A DNA stretch of 64,000 nucleotides from Thermosipho melanesiensis BI429 (GTDB lineage: Bacteria > Thermotogota > Thermotogae > Thermotogales > Fervidobacteriaceae). Positions 36,914 through 45,897 of this stretch are shown here, one piece after another; the stretch's first letter is position 1; each line of letters opens with the position of its first letter. The notes beneath the pieces are model-generated. The model had not been told where the DNA came from and did no database searches. It saw only the letters and a list, made by a program, of their open reading frames with translations. The position numbers were made by a program, and so were the translations under genes. The stretch spans positions 372,001 to 436,000 of the forward strand of contig NC_009616.1 of NCBI RefSeq assembly GCF_000016905.1, read 5' to 3'.

Positions 36914-39472
36914 TTATGCTTGTTGGCTTAAGTTGTTCTGCCATGGTAAAACCTCCTTAATTTCGAATTCGTAAATACGATGTTCTTTTGGTAGATCTAA
37001 TTCCTCAGTCTCGCCGTACATGTATGCGATGATTGAGTTTACTATCTTGTAGCCGTGCCATTTAAGATAAGTAGGACTATAATCATCTTTAAACATATCT
37101 ATGACCCCGATAAAGAAGTCTGCATCCGCCGCAATGACTTTGTCTACGTATTCCATTAACGTGTTTTCCCAAATACGCGCACCTATTTTGTGCTTTGTTT
37201 CAAAAATTGGATCTATCGTTTCTACTGAACCTGATATTTCAAATATCTTCTGGATTACTTTCTTAATAGTGCCACGTTTATCTTTATACTTTTCATCTCT
37301 GGAAATAAGATAATCAAATAATTCGTCCGCCAATTCTGTGTATGCTATACTTAGGCCAGAATGATATTTCTTTATTTTTGAAGTAATAACATTGGTAATT
37401 TTATACATCTTTTTCAGGTTTTCTTTAATACTAAATGTTGCAAGATCTGATAGCGTGAGCTTAATAATCTCTGGTCTATTTTGGAAATATTCATATAATT
37501 TTTTAAGCATTGGTAATAAACTAATACCGAAAGAAAAAGGATTCACCCGGTTATCAAGCAAGGAATACAATGTATAATGATATATGATGTTATCCTTTGT
37601 AATTGCTAAAAGTTCGTTTTTTTTAACTACTTTCTTAAGCTTAAACTGTTTTGGATCAACAGCAAAAGCATTTAAAGACATCTTATAACCAGGATATTTA
37701 TCTAACAGTTTTTCGTAAGCATTAACAAACCTTAGTTCTGATTTTGTATACGATTTTTTCCAATTGTTTTCTACTTGTTTTAATATGCGCCTTGCAACGC
37801 TGGATTGTCCTTTTGAGATGTGTTCCCATAATCTAACAACGTAATAGAAGATTCTATCGTATGCTTCAAATCGAGTATCAAGATTAAACAATCTTGTGTA
37901 AAGTCTTCTATATGCATTTTGATCTTTAATGAAGTGTTTCAAACCGCGCAAGTACAAAACGGTTTGTGCCGTTCCAACGGCATAAGGGACATAACCATAT
38001 ACGAGTGCGGCAATTGCCGCTTTAATATACGGCTTGTCTTGTCTAGGTGTTTGTAGGTTTGCAAAAGTGTGTATTATTTGATCAATTTCTTTTATTGTTT
38101 CTGGATTTACTATTGTTTTCAAACTTTCTTTATCGGACATGTCTTTATTAAATATTTCTTTCATCATTTCCTTATACAGGTCAATAGCTATTTCCCTTTT
38201 TTCTTCCAAGGTAAATAGATGATTCAATAACATCGCTTTTTGAGTTAAAAGAGAATATAGTTTTGAATACGACTCTGGAGTTTTCGGTGATCCTATTTTA
38301 ACTGCGGGGCAATATCTAATACTTTCAGTTTTTTTCACATCGACAAGACGATCATATTCGGCGGGCAATTCCATCTTAGTCAGTTGTTTAGCATGTTCTA
38401 CGCTTTGAATAGCATTATATAACTTGTCCAGGTCTATATATTCGTTAATAAACTCTGTAATATAACGCAAGCTATAATAGCTACACTCGTATGTATACAT
38501 CTTATTATTTCGTTTGTCATGGTAACGTATGACTACACCTTTCTCCTTCATTTGTACATCATAAGTTTCATTCGCTACCATAACGCTAAACGCAGAAGGC
38601 ACACCTGAAGGAAAGTGACCATTATTTTTATTTGGCAAATTAATACGCAAGGCGCTATTATATGTTTCGTAGGAAACGAACGATTGTTTGTCAACTAACG
38701 TTTGTGTGTTGACTAACGTTTCATAAGACAACGTCTTAGTATTACAAGTATATGTCTCCTCTTCGAAAGGATAATCGCCAAGCGAATTGTCATTCAATGA
38801 AGGAAAGTTATTACTTTCAGGACTGGTTTCACGTTTGAAGGTTAACATTCGTTTGTCATTTGAGAAGCTAATAGGCTCAAAATGAAGGGTTGACTCATCA
38901 AGAAACAACACGTTTCCGTTTAAATCTTTGAACTCAAAGTACTTTGTGTTGTTTAGATTTTCAAAATACTCTGAAAGCTTATTTTTGAAAAAACTAACAT
39001 CATACAAAACTAAGTCATATTTTATCGTTTCGTTATTTATGACAGGTTTGTTTTTTGTTAAAAAATTCATATATATATAATATATTACGTAGTAATATAT
39101 ACCAATTATACTAAATAATATATTAGGCATGAGCGAACCATTTTTACCTGATTGGACAAAAAGCTTTTCTTTGTAATTGTTCTTATAAACCGTGTATGCC
39201 ACGGCGGCGAGATCAATCTCGCTTTGTTTTGGTTTATATTTTATATTCATGATTTTTATTGATGTTGTTCCTTGTGCAAATGAATTTTGAAGTTTTATAT
39301 ACCCAGCAATTTCAAGGTAATTCAAAATTGGATCAAGTGATTTGTCGGATACACCCGTTTCTTCGGATAATGTCTTTTTTGTAATGTGCACTTCATGATT
39401 TTTTATAAGTTTGTCAAGTTGTACTAGGAAGTCATAAACCTTTATGGCTTTCGTGCGCCCTAATAATTTCAA
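36914..39472 (-). CDS. Large protein of unknown function with N-terminal winged helix
   Basis: 852 residues, not recognised. Residues 1-75 look like a winged helix-turn-helix (ITKKTLSEETGVSDKSLDPI followed by a wing-like pair). Residues about 115-145 are hydrophobic and aromatic (IIGIYYYVIYYIYMNFL), possibly a membrane segment. The middle is low-complexity, and the C-terminal 450 residues are helical with several YK/LK-rich stretches. It is the largest gene of the mobile region after hsdR and has no partner with a known role. Possible roles are replication initiation or host takeover; the sequence does not decide. Confidence 0.55.
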   Translation of the reverse strand: MKLLGRTKAIKVYDFLVQLDKLIKNHEVHITKKTLSEETGVSDKSLDPILNYLEIAGYIKLQNSFAQGTTSIKIMNIKYKPKQSEIDLAAVAYTVYKNNYKEKLFVQSGKNGSLMPNILFSIIGIYYYVIYYIYMNFLTKNKPVINNETIKYDLVLYDVSFFKNKLSEYFENLNNTKYFEFKDLNGNVLFLDESTLHFEPISFSNDKRMLTFKRETSPESNNFPSLNDNSLGDYPFEEETYTCNTKTLSYETLVNTQTLVDKQSFVSYETYNSALRINLPNKNNGHFPSGVPSAFSVMVANETYDVQMKEKGVVIRYHDKRNNKMYTYECSYYSLRYITEFINEYIDLDKLYNAIQSVEHAKQLTKMELPAEYDRLVDVKKTESIRYCPAVKIGSPKTPESYSKLYSLLTQKAMLLNHLFTLEEKREIAIDLYKEMMKEIFNKDMSDKESLKTIVNPETIKEIDQIIHTFANLQTPRQDKPYIKAAIAALVYGYVPYAVGTAQTVLYLRGLKHFIKDQNAYRRLYTRLFNLDTRFEAYDRIFYYVVRLWEHISKGQSSVARRILKQVENNWKKSYTKSELRFVNAYEKLLDKYPGYKMSLNAFAVDPKQFKLKKVVKKNELLAITKDNIIYHYTLYSLLDNRVNPFSFGISLLPMLKKLYEYFQNRPEIIKLTLSDLATFSIKENLKKMYKITNVITSKIKKYHSGLSIAYTELADELFDYLISRDEKYKDKRGTIKKVIQKIFEISGSVETIDPIFETKHKIGARIWENTLMEYVDKVIAADADFFIGVIDMFKDDYSPTYLKWHGYKIVNSIIAYMYGETEELDLPKEHRIYEFEIKEVLPWQNNLSQQA

Positions 39473-39573
39473 TTATTCGTTTCCCCTTTTGGGTAGAATA
39501 TTTTTTTCAAATGCTGTTTATCGTTCTAGACATATTGTAAATTAACATGCCAATGATAACTTGAATTGAAAAC

Positions 39574-39603
39574 TTGTCAAAAAACTCAACAAAGCGTTAT
39601 AAT
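39574..39603 (+). promoter_or_regulatory. Promoter of the degenerate recombinase gene
   Basis: TTGTCA at 39574-39579 and TATAAT at 39598-39603 with 18-bp spacing. Confidence 0.65.
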
Positions 39604-39635
39604 AAAATATGTTAAGAAAAAATTTTTGGAGTGAT

Positions 39636-40364
39636 ATGCATTTGAAAAATAGAACTGCTGTGGCTTATATTAATAAAACAGTAGAAGAAATTACGGCACA
39701 AGAACAGAAACAAATAATTGAAGATTATTGTAAAAAGAAAGGAATTGAAATTAAAGGTATCTTTCACTATTCATTTAACGAAGTAATCAGCTTCGTTAGT
39801 AAACACAAAATTGACTGTGTTATTGTTGTAAAATACAAGTATATTAATAAAGATCCTCAAACAAGCTCTTTCAACATTTACGAACTTGAAAGACAAGGGA
39901 TAAAAGTTTTGAATATTGTAAAAGAAAATACTGATAAGAAATATAATAACAAAAGGAGTATACAAAAAATCCACGAAGAATTTCAAGAAGATGTAAAAAG
40001 ATCAAAATTAAATTACGTTCTTTTGAATAAAAAGAAACCTTCAGGATATTACCCTTTAGGTTACAATGCAGACGGCACCGTCAATGACAATGAAGCTGAT
40101 TTAGTGAAAAAAATTTATGAAATGTATTTGAAAGGATATTCATCATATAAAATAGCAAAATGGTTAAACGAAACGGGATTAAAAACAAAATTAGGCAACA
40201 AATATAGTGGACAAACTGTTCAATACATACTTAAAAATGTATTTTATACTGGAAAGGTTAAGTACGAGGATATAATTATCAACGGCAGGCACAATGCAAT
40301 AATTGATGAAAAAACTTTCAAAAAAGTTCAGAAAAAACTAAGAAAAAACCAAAAACGAAAATAA
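39636..40364 (+). CDS. Serine recombinase-family protein lacking the catalytic residues
   Basis: About 242 residues. The C-terminal part is a clear Recombinase (pfam07508-type) domain: KKPSGYYPLGYNADGTVND, KKIYEMYLKGYSSYKIAKWL, YSGQTVQYILKNVFYTGK and IIDEKTFKKVQKKL. In the N-terminal resolvase domain the usual YARVS (catalytic Ser, Arg) is YINKT, and the usual LDRxxR is VVKYKYINKD, so both active serine and key arginines are gone. There is no zinc ribbon or coiled coil. The ATG at 39636 has a GGAG SD. The protein could still bind att-like DNA. It has its own strong promoter, which argues for function. Confidence 0.7.
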   Translation: MHLKNRTAVAYINKTVEEITAQEQKQIIEDYCKKKGIEIKGIFHYSFNEVISFVSKHKIDCVIVVKYKYINKDPQTSSFNIYELERQGIKVLNIVKENTDKKYNNKRSIQKIHEEFQEDVKRSKLNYVLLNKKKPSGYYPLGYNADGTVNDNEADLVKKIYEMYLKGYSSYKIAKWLNETGLKTKLGNKYSGQTVQYILKNVFYTGKVKYEDIIINGRHNAIIDEKTFKKVQKKLRKNQKRK

Positions 40365-40467
40365 ATTCGAAAAAGAAAACAGAAGTAGGTTCTATTCATC
40401 TTATTAAACAAAAAATTTGCATTTTAAGTTTTTCTACTTACCAAGAAGAATATATAAATTATTATTT

Positions 40468-40584
40468 TTACTTATTCTCCCCTTTTTTACTTTTAAAAGC
40501 GGCGCACGGAATTTCTGATAACTCGTTTATATACGCATTGCGATTATACCCCACATTTGGAATAATATCCGCAATATTACACAT
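40468..40584 (-). CDS. 38-residue ORF of unknown function
   Basis: An ATG at 40584 with an AGAAGGA SD six bases upstream gives a 38-residue product (start MCNIADIIPNVGYN, end KSKKGENK). Frame and SD are good, composition is ordinary and no family was recognised. It may be real or a remnant. Confidence 0.35.
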   Translation of the reverse strand: MCNIADIIPNVGYNRNAYINELSEIPCAAFKSKKGENK

Positions 40585-41031
40585 ATATATCCTTCTAAAT
40601 GAAATCATACTCCTTTATCAGTGTATCAAGAGGATTCTCAATCTTTTTAAGGGTTGCTTTACTTACATAGGTATAAATCTTTGTGGTACGATATTATGTT
40701 TTATTTCCTAAATGTACATTATATAAGTGTCATATACTTCTCTTAATAACAATTCTATTTTATTTCTGGTTTTTGTAAGATATTCAAATATTTTATCGCG
40801 TAATTGTAGTTTTTGAATATTCTTATAATCTTTGATTGAAAATTCAATCTATTTAATTTGTAATATATCTGTTGTGTGTTAAGATCATAAAGCTTTTCTT
40901 TGTAAGATATATTCTCTATATCATTAAGATTTCCAGTACACATCTTCACAGACACTTAATATTTTCTTGTGATAGTGTATGGAAGCTAATTGAGCTGTTG
41001 TTTATATAACCTGATCAACTGATTGAATAAA
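40585..41031. other. AT-rich gap with no supported gene
   Basis: Only a weak minus-strand frame (40755-40955, no SD) is present. I see no RNA gene and no terminator-like hairpin of note. Confidence 0.5.
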
Positions 41032-42216
41032 TTATTCAAATGGCATTATATTCTTTAATTGTGAGTATCTTTTGTACAGTGCATCAATCAATAAATTGAA
41101 CCTGTTGCCTGTTGCAACCATTGGAATACCTAATTCACTGCTTATTTTTTTTAACGCATTGGCTACAGTATTTGTTGATATATTCAAGCGTTTGCCCAAT
41201 CGTCGTTGGCCCAAAGCATTTGCGGACGAACCTTCTAACACAAAATAAGCTAACAGACGCGTTTCTATGGCTCTAAACTGTGTATCTTCAGTTATTAATT
41301 TTATTAACTGTAATTTTAAAGCATTCTGTGTTGGCTGGTTTGTTGTGGCTGGATTGTTACAGTTTTGTGTTTTTTGAATCTTTGTATTGTTAATATCTAA
41401 GATATTTATATCATGCCTATCATGAAATACTTTTTTAAGTAATTCGTCCATTACTTCTATAAGATCTTGTATATTTTCAATAGCTTTCGGTTCCACATTA
41501 TTTGTTTTAAGAATGTTGTAGAAATTGATTTTGTTGTTAAGTATACTGTTGTATAAATTGTGTTTACCAATATGTTTGGTTATAATGCCTTCAAACCATA
41601 GTGAGAAGAACGACAACAAATGTTTGTGTAATTTATATCTCATATCAATCAAATTAGGAACTAAAGCTGCTATTTTCAGATCAAGGTTATGTTCTATTGC
41701 CATTGATAAAAAGTCGTGTAATAACTGTAAATTGTAAGTTATAACTTTGGCTGGAACAATAGGAATGATAACACTATCTGACGCCAATAAGCTATTTCTA
41801 GTAAAAATGTTTAACGATGGCGAATTATCAATTAAGATTAAATCATACTGATCTTTTATTGGCTCAAGGAGTCGTTTTAGTTTTGTATCTGATTCCATAT
41901 CCCAGCCTTTATAAACATCGTATTTTGCAAGTTCAAGTGTTGAAGGGATAATTTTTAGGTTAGGAATATTTGTATCAAAAATGATTGAATAAATATTGCG
42001 AGCTTTACTTTCATCCGCAAAAAGCATAGATATATTACCAGGAATCTTAAACTCTAATATTTGCGGAAATAAATACTCAGTTAAATTAGGTTGATAATTT
42101 AAATCTATAGCAAGCACTTTATACCCCTTAAAAGCCGCATATGTTGATAAACAGTAAGTAATAAATGTTTTTCCAACACCTTTTTTGATGTTATAAACTG
42201 AAATCACTTTTGCCAT
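41032..42216 (-). CDS. ParA/Soj-type ATPase with added C-terminal DNA-binding region
   Basis: 394 residues. It has the deviant Walker A of ParA/MinD proteins, KKGVGKTFITYCLS near residue 12 (second lysine before the loop), a Walker A' region (KVLAIDLNYQPNLTEYL) and Walker B LILIDNSPS near residue 133. The region after about 285 is Asn/Gln-rich and is followed by a winged-helix-like segment: LGQRRLGKRLNISTNTVANA, then LKKISSELGIPMVATG. ParA proteins usually work with a separate ParB; here DNA binding may be fused. The element partner gene upstream is broken. Suggests plasmid-like maintenance of the element. Confidence 0.78.
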   Translation of the reverse strand: MAKVISVYNIKKGVGKTFITYCLSTYAAFKGYKVLAIDLNYQPNLTEYLFPQILEFKIPGNISMLFADESKARNIYSIIFDTNIPNLKIIPSTLELAKYDVYKGWDMESDTKLKRLLEPIKDQYDLILIDNSPSLNIFTRNSLLASDSVIIPIVPAKVITYNLQLLHDFLSMAIEHNLDLKIAALVPNLIDMRYKLHKHLLSFFSLWFEGIITKHIGKHNLYNSILNNKINFYNILKTNNVEPKAIENIQDLIEVMDELLKKVFHDRHDINILDINNTKIQKTQNCNNPATTNQPTQNALKLQLIKLITEDTQFRAIETRLLAYFVLEGSSANALGQRRLGKRLNISTNTVANALKKISSELGIPMVATGNRFNLLIDALYKRYSQLKNIMPFE

Positions 42217-42284
42217 AAATAATCGCCTCCTTAGATCAAATTATCAGTTAACTAACAAACGAATCTGTTTTTTCAATTCTTGAA

Positions 42285-42848
42285 TTAATCTAGTACTTGT
42301 TGGCACAATTTAGCTTTTGGTACTATTTTATATGTATTTTTTGGCATATTTAATTTATCTAATTGTTCATGTATTTGTGTTATGCTTAATTCATGTATTG
42401 CATCTTCATTGTTAAGAGTTTTGATGCTTTTAATAAGAACGTCAAGTTATTTTTTGCTCGGCGGTTAAATTATCGTATATTTTATCATTGAATTTTTCAA
42501 TGGGTACTTCCACGGGTGCTTTATGTTTTATTGTGAGAGCGTATAGTAAATCGATGACAATAAATTTTGTTTCGTTCCTAGTACATACATTTGTATTTTC
42601 CAACTCTTGTTACCTGTTTGCGCATTGTCAAAACATTGCTTTATTTCTTTCAGCACATTAGTTGACAACCTGTTTAGATTCATGCTAAGTAATGTATTTT
42701 TGAAGATGAAATCCGCAATTGCTTCTTCCAAGAAACTGTCTTTTTGTCTTGTTGAGATTGAGTTTAATTGTTTCACCATCGTATGTATGTTTTTTATATT
42801 ATCACTAATTGATTGATATATTTTTCACTTTGTTCCTTATTTTCCATG
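42285..42848 (-). pseudogene. Decayed gene between ParA ATPase and serine recombinase (possible partition partner)
   Basis: From the ATG at 42848 (MENKEQSEKYIN) the coding sense jumps frame at least three times. Consecutive pieces are SISDNIKNIHTMVKQLNSIS, then an 83-codon frame to 42528, then NFIVIDLLYALTIKHKAPVE, and finally LIKSIKTLNNEDAIHELSIT, which ends at 42285. Joined, this gives about 185 residues, mostly helical. It lies where a ParB-like or adaptor gene would be, directly upstream of the ParA gene, but no family is recognisable. Confidence 0.55.
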
Positions 42849-42878
42849 TCATATCACTCTTTCCAATTTTCAGAGTTT

Positions 42879-44363
42879 TTACAAAAATTTTCTTGGTTTA
42901 ATTTCAACATATCCACCTGGATAAACTATAACCTTCTCTATTAATCTCTTTATTACTTTCTCAATAACTAAAAGATTGTCACTATTTAATTGCTCCATGA
43001 ATTCAATGTAGATTTCTCTTACTTGTTCTTCAGTATACTTATTAATAGTCTTGTTGTGTAAATTTTTAATTTCCTGGTTTACTTTGTTTAATTCAATTTC
43101 CAAATCTTTGGCTTCCTTTTCCAGCTTTTCTATTAAAATACCTTTTTCTATGGCTCGAACTAAATTATTTATTTTATTTTCTAAATCTGATTTTTTCATT
43201 TGTAGTTCTTTGAATTGTTTTTCGTATAGTTGTTCTCTTTTTGCTTCCGTTTTGTTTAGCTCTTTTGTGAGTTTGCTAAAATCAATTTTATCAATGGAGA
43301 GCAGTAAATTTTTTATATAAGATATAACCTGCTTTTCTAGTTTAGTTTTTCCAATACTAACAAGTTTTGTTGATTTTTTGTTTTTCCAGTCTTGACAAAT
43401 ATATTTCGGATATTTTCCTCCTGATCCTGTAAGTCTGCTTCCGCACGCCCCGCAGTATGCTATGTTTAAAAGTAAATAATGATGTTTTTTTTGAATATTT
43501 CTCCTTCTTTTGCTCAGTTTTTCCTGTACTTTATCAAATAAGTCCCTATCAATAATGGTCGGAACAGCTCCTTCAACTTTTATAACATCATCATGCTCAG
43601 ATCTTATACGTGTTCCATGCTTGCTTTGATTATAGATATAAATGCCTCCATACTTTTTATTGCGTAGAATTTCTGAAATTGAAGAAGCCTTGAACTTTCC
43701 ACCATTTTTTGTCTTGTATCCTTTTTGGTTAAGAGACTCGGCGATTTTTTTGAAACTTAAACCTTCAGCGTATAATCTGAAAATTTCTTTAACAATTATT
43801 GCTTCTGCATGATTTACAGCATAACGTTTTCTAGTTTTACCATATTCATCAATTACTTCTTTGAGATCATATCCTAAAGGGGGCATTCCCCCTAAAAAAT
43901 ATCCTTTCATAGCTGCATACTTTGTCTTCGTTTTTACTTCATTTCTTAAGTTATTAATGTACCATTCATTAACTGATTCAATTATTGATTTTACTAATTC
44001 ACCTGCAGGGTCATCCGAGAATTGTTCTGTAATAGAAATTAATTTAACATTCGAGTTCTCTAGTAAATGAGAGTAGGTTAGTGAATCATATCTGTTCCTT
44101 GAGAACCTATCTAATTTGTGTACTAAAATAACATCGAATTTATGTTTTTTTGCATCGGATATCATCCTTTGGAATTCAGGCCTATCGGCGGATTTTGCAC
44201 TTTTTGCCTTATCTACATATGTTTCTACAATAACTATGTTATTATTTTTTGCGTACTCTTTAATTTCTGATAGTTGTGCTTCAATGGATAGTTCAGATTG
44301 GTTGTTAGAAGAATATCTCGCATATGCGGCTGCTTTCAACGGAAGCGAGTGTTTGTTATACAT
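42879..44363 (-). CDS. Large serine recombinase (integrase)
   Basis: 494 residues, complete. The resolvase domain has AAAYARYSSNNQ with the catalytic serine, followed by ILVHKLDRFSRNRYDSL with the active-site arginines. The Recombinase domain has GGMPPLGYDLKEV and KKYGGIYIYNQSKHGTRIRS. A zinc ribbon follows (YCGACGSRLTGSGGKYPKYIC), then a long coiled coil of about 120 residues and a C-terminal beta tail. This is the layout of phiC31/Bxb1-like integrases. The start at 44363 has an AGGGGGG SD, inside the end of a small upstream gene. The promoter and operators lie at 44561-44639. Confidence 0.93.
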   Translation of the reverse strand: MYNKHSLPLKAAAYARYSSNNQSELSIEAQLSEIKEYAKNNNIVIVETYVDKAKSAKSADRPEFQRMISDAKKHKFDVILVHKLDRFSRNRYDSLTYSHLLENSNVKLISITEQFSDDPAGELVKSIIESVNEWYINNLRNEVKTKTKYAAMKGYFLGGMPPLGYDLKEVIDEYGKTRKRYAVNHAEAIIVKEIFRLYAEGLSFKKIAESLNQKGYKTKNGGKFKASSISEILRNKKYGGIYIYNQSKHGTRIRSEHDDVIKVEGAVPTIIDRDLFDKVQEKLSKRRRNIQKKHHYLLLNIAYCGACGSRLTGSGGKYPKYICQDWKNKKSTKLVSIGKTKLEKQVISYIKNLLLSIDKIDFSKLTKELNKTEAKREQLYEKQFKELQMKKSDLENKINNLVRAIEKGILIEKLEKEAKDLEIELNKVNQEIKNLHNKTINKYTEEQVREIYIEFMEQLNSDNLLVIEKVIKRLIEKVIVYPGGYVEIKPRKFL

Positions 44364-44529
44364 AGATATTCCCCCCTGAATTTTCAAATACAAAACCTGT
44401 TCCATTTTCGGAAAGCACTTCTTCAATTTTTGAGGAAGATTTTTCGGAGTGTTTAAGGCCTTTTTGAGGGGTTTCAATGATGCTTTCCTGAATTAATTCA
44501 TAAAGTAATTCTGCTAATTCCTAAAGCAT
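44356..44529 (-). pseudogene. Small gene upstream of the integrase, broken by an amber codon
   Basis: A strong AAAGGAGG SD precedes ATG 44529, and then TAG comes as codon 3. The frame is open for 54 more codons afterwards (ELAELLYELIQESIIETPQK onward) and overlaps the integrase start by 8 bp. CAG to TAG in one step would explain it. Product unknown; it may be a helical accessory protein of the integrase. Confidence 0.6.
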
Positions 44530-44560
44530 GTTAAAACCTCCTTTCATAATATGAACATAT

Positions 44561-44583
44561 TAATGTTAATTACACTAACATTA
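44561..44583. promoter_or_regulatory. Operator O1 (palindrome over the integrase -10)
   Basis: TAATGTTA-N7-TAACATTA, 23 bp, overlapping the integrase-direction -10 box. It shares the ATGTTA half-site with the second operator. Confidence 0.65.
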
Positions 44584-44608
44584 TAATACATGATTATGTT
44601 CTTGTCAA
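44580..44608 (-). promoter_or_regulatory. Promoter toward the integrase
   Basis: Minus strand TTGACA (44603-44608) and TATAAT (44580-44585) with 17-bp spacing, a near-perfect consensus promoter. Operator O1 covers the -10 and O2 lies upstream of the -35. Confidence 0.75.
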
Positions 44609-44616
44609 TACCCTGC

Positions 44617-44639
44617 TTATGTTAAAATTATTAACATAA
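44617..44639. promoter_or_regulatory. Operator O2 (palindrome between divergent promoters)
   Basis: TTATGTTAA-N5-TTAACATAA, 23 bp, perfect 9-bp arms. It lies just upstream of the -35 of both the integrase and repressor promoters. Confidence 0.65.
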
Positions 44640-44652
44640 TATTATTAAGATT

Positions 44653-44680
44653 TTGAAAACACACACTTATGGGATATAAT
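44653..44680 (+). promoter_or_regulatory. Promoter of the repressor gene
   Basis: TTGAAA at 44653-44658 and TATAAT at 44675-44680, spacing 16 bp, followed by the GAGGAG SD of the repressor. Confidence 0.65.
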
Positions 44681-44710
44681 ATATTTGAAATTACTTGAGG
44701 AGTGAACTTT

Positions 44711-45445
44711 ATGGATTTAGGAGAGAAAATAAAGCAATTAAGATTGGAGCGTGATATAAGTCAAGAGCAGCTTGCAAAAAGGCTAGGTATTTCAAGAGAA
44801 TCGATTTCTCATTATGAAAATAACAGAATAGTTCCACCTGTACATATTCTCAGAGAAATTGCCAAAATTTTCAATGTTTCTGTAAATTATTTTTTTGAAG
44901 AAGAACATTACGATAAGAATGTAAAAGGAGAAAGTGAGCTTGTTGATTATAATATTCCGCAAAACTTTATGGGATTTATGGTAGTTGGCTCCCATTCTAG
45001 AGGCAAGTTATTAAATAATAAAATTTCAAAAAAACAAAAAGGTATACCTGTTTTAAGATTTCCTAATCCTAGTGAAGGAGAACCTGAAAATCAACTAATA
45101 AAAGTGAGATATATTGATTATTTACAAAAAAAAGATATAGATTATGCACTTAGATTAAACTCTGATATTATAGAACCCTTAATTCCTAAAGGTGCTCTTC
45201 TATTAGTTAGTACTAGAAATAATAGACTTCCTCAAAATGGTGAGTTAATTGTTTATTACTTGAATGGTAAATTTGGAGTCAGATGGTATTTTCAAAAGGG
45301 TGATAATGTAATTTTAATTGCTGAAAACAGCAAGTATTTACCTATAATAACTACTCGGGTTGATTTTAAGTTTGCTGGAATTGTAAAGGATGTAATATTT
45401 GATTTTAAACCTCAGAAAACGACTTTTCCTGAAGATAGAGATTAA
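44711..45445 (+). CDS. Phage-type repressor: XRE helix-turn-helix with S24-like C-terminal domain
   Basis: 244 residues. The N-terminal HTH (LRLERDISQEQLAKRLGISR and ESISHYENNRIVPP) is of the XRE/Cro-CI family. The C-terminal half is S24 peptidase-like (IEPLIPKGALLLVSTRNNRL; NGELIVYYLNGKFGVRWYF), but the usual GDSM serine motif and catalytic lysine are not evident, so self-cleavage is doubtful. The ATG at 44711 has a GAGGAG SD with 9-bp spacing; the GTG at 44702 is unlikely. It probably binds O1 and O2 and controls the divergent integrase and itself. Confidence 0.8.
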   Translation: MDLGEKIKQLRLERDISQEQLAKRLGISRESISHYENNRIVPPVHILREIAKIFNVSVNYFFEEEHYDKNVKGESELVDYNIPQNFMGFMVVGSHSRGKLLNNKISKKQKGIPVLRFPNPSEGEPENQLIKVRYIDYLQKKDIDYALRLNSDIIEPLIPKGALLLVSTRNNRLPQNGELIVYYLNGKFGVRWYFQKGDNVILIAENSKYLPIITTRVDFKFAGIVKDVIFDFKPQKTTFPEDRD

Positions 45446-45557
45446 AACATCCAGGAATCCAATAATTATTAAGGAACTGATAATTAATTTATTTGGCTAT
45501 ATCTTCCAAACTGAAATGTTTCTTATTAGACAATTTTCTATCAAGTATAAAAATATA

Positions 45558-45586
45558 AGCTCCAGTAGAGTTCTGGGGCTTTTTTG
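45558..45586 (+). terminator. Intrinsic terminator after the repressor gene
   Basis: AGCTCCAG/CTGGGGCT stem, 8 bp with one G-T pair, 7-base loop, followed by TTTTT. Confidence 0.75.
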
Positions 45587-45589
45587 AGA

Positions 45590-45740
45590 TATTAACATAG
45601 TGTCTTTCGATAGTTTATCCAACAAATACTTGATTATTTCTTCTTTATTACCAACTAATTCTAAAATTTTTTGGAATGTAAAATAGCTGAGAGAATTATC
45701 TTTTCTAATTAAACCCGATAAAAATAAATCAATTCATCTT
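45590..45740 (-). pseudogene. Fragment of a decayed gene
   Basis: A minus-strand frame reads IDLFLSGLIRKDNSLSYFTF and on through LVGNKEEIIKYLLDKLSKDT, protein-like but without a start and with a frame break upstream (LIYFYRV in the next frame). No family recognised. Confidence 0.3.
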
Positions 45741-45897
45741 CATTAATCTATTGTTCTATTGTATGTTTTTCTACTTTTATATTACACAGGATTTTAAGTA
45801 AAAAGATGTAAACCCTAATAAAGAGTTATAAATTGTATTATCAAAAGCTAAAGAACGAATGTGAATATTTGATGATGCTGATGATCTATTTAACCTA

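Noticed and set aside
40755-40955. 66-codon minus-strand ORF
   Set aside because: Weak start without an SD; ordinary for AT-rich noncoding DNA.
42879-44363. Tyrosine integrase for the tRNA site
   Set aside because: The protein has a resolvase fold with a catalytic serine, not the R-H-R-Y residues.
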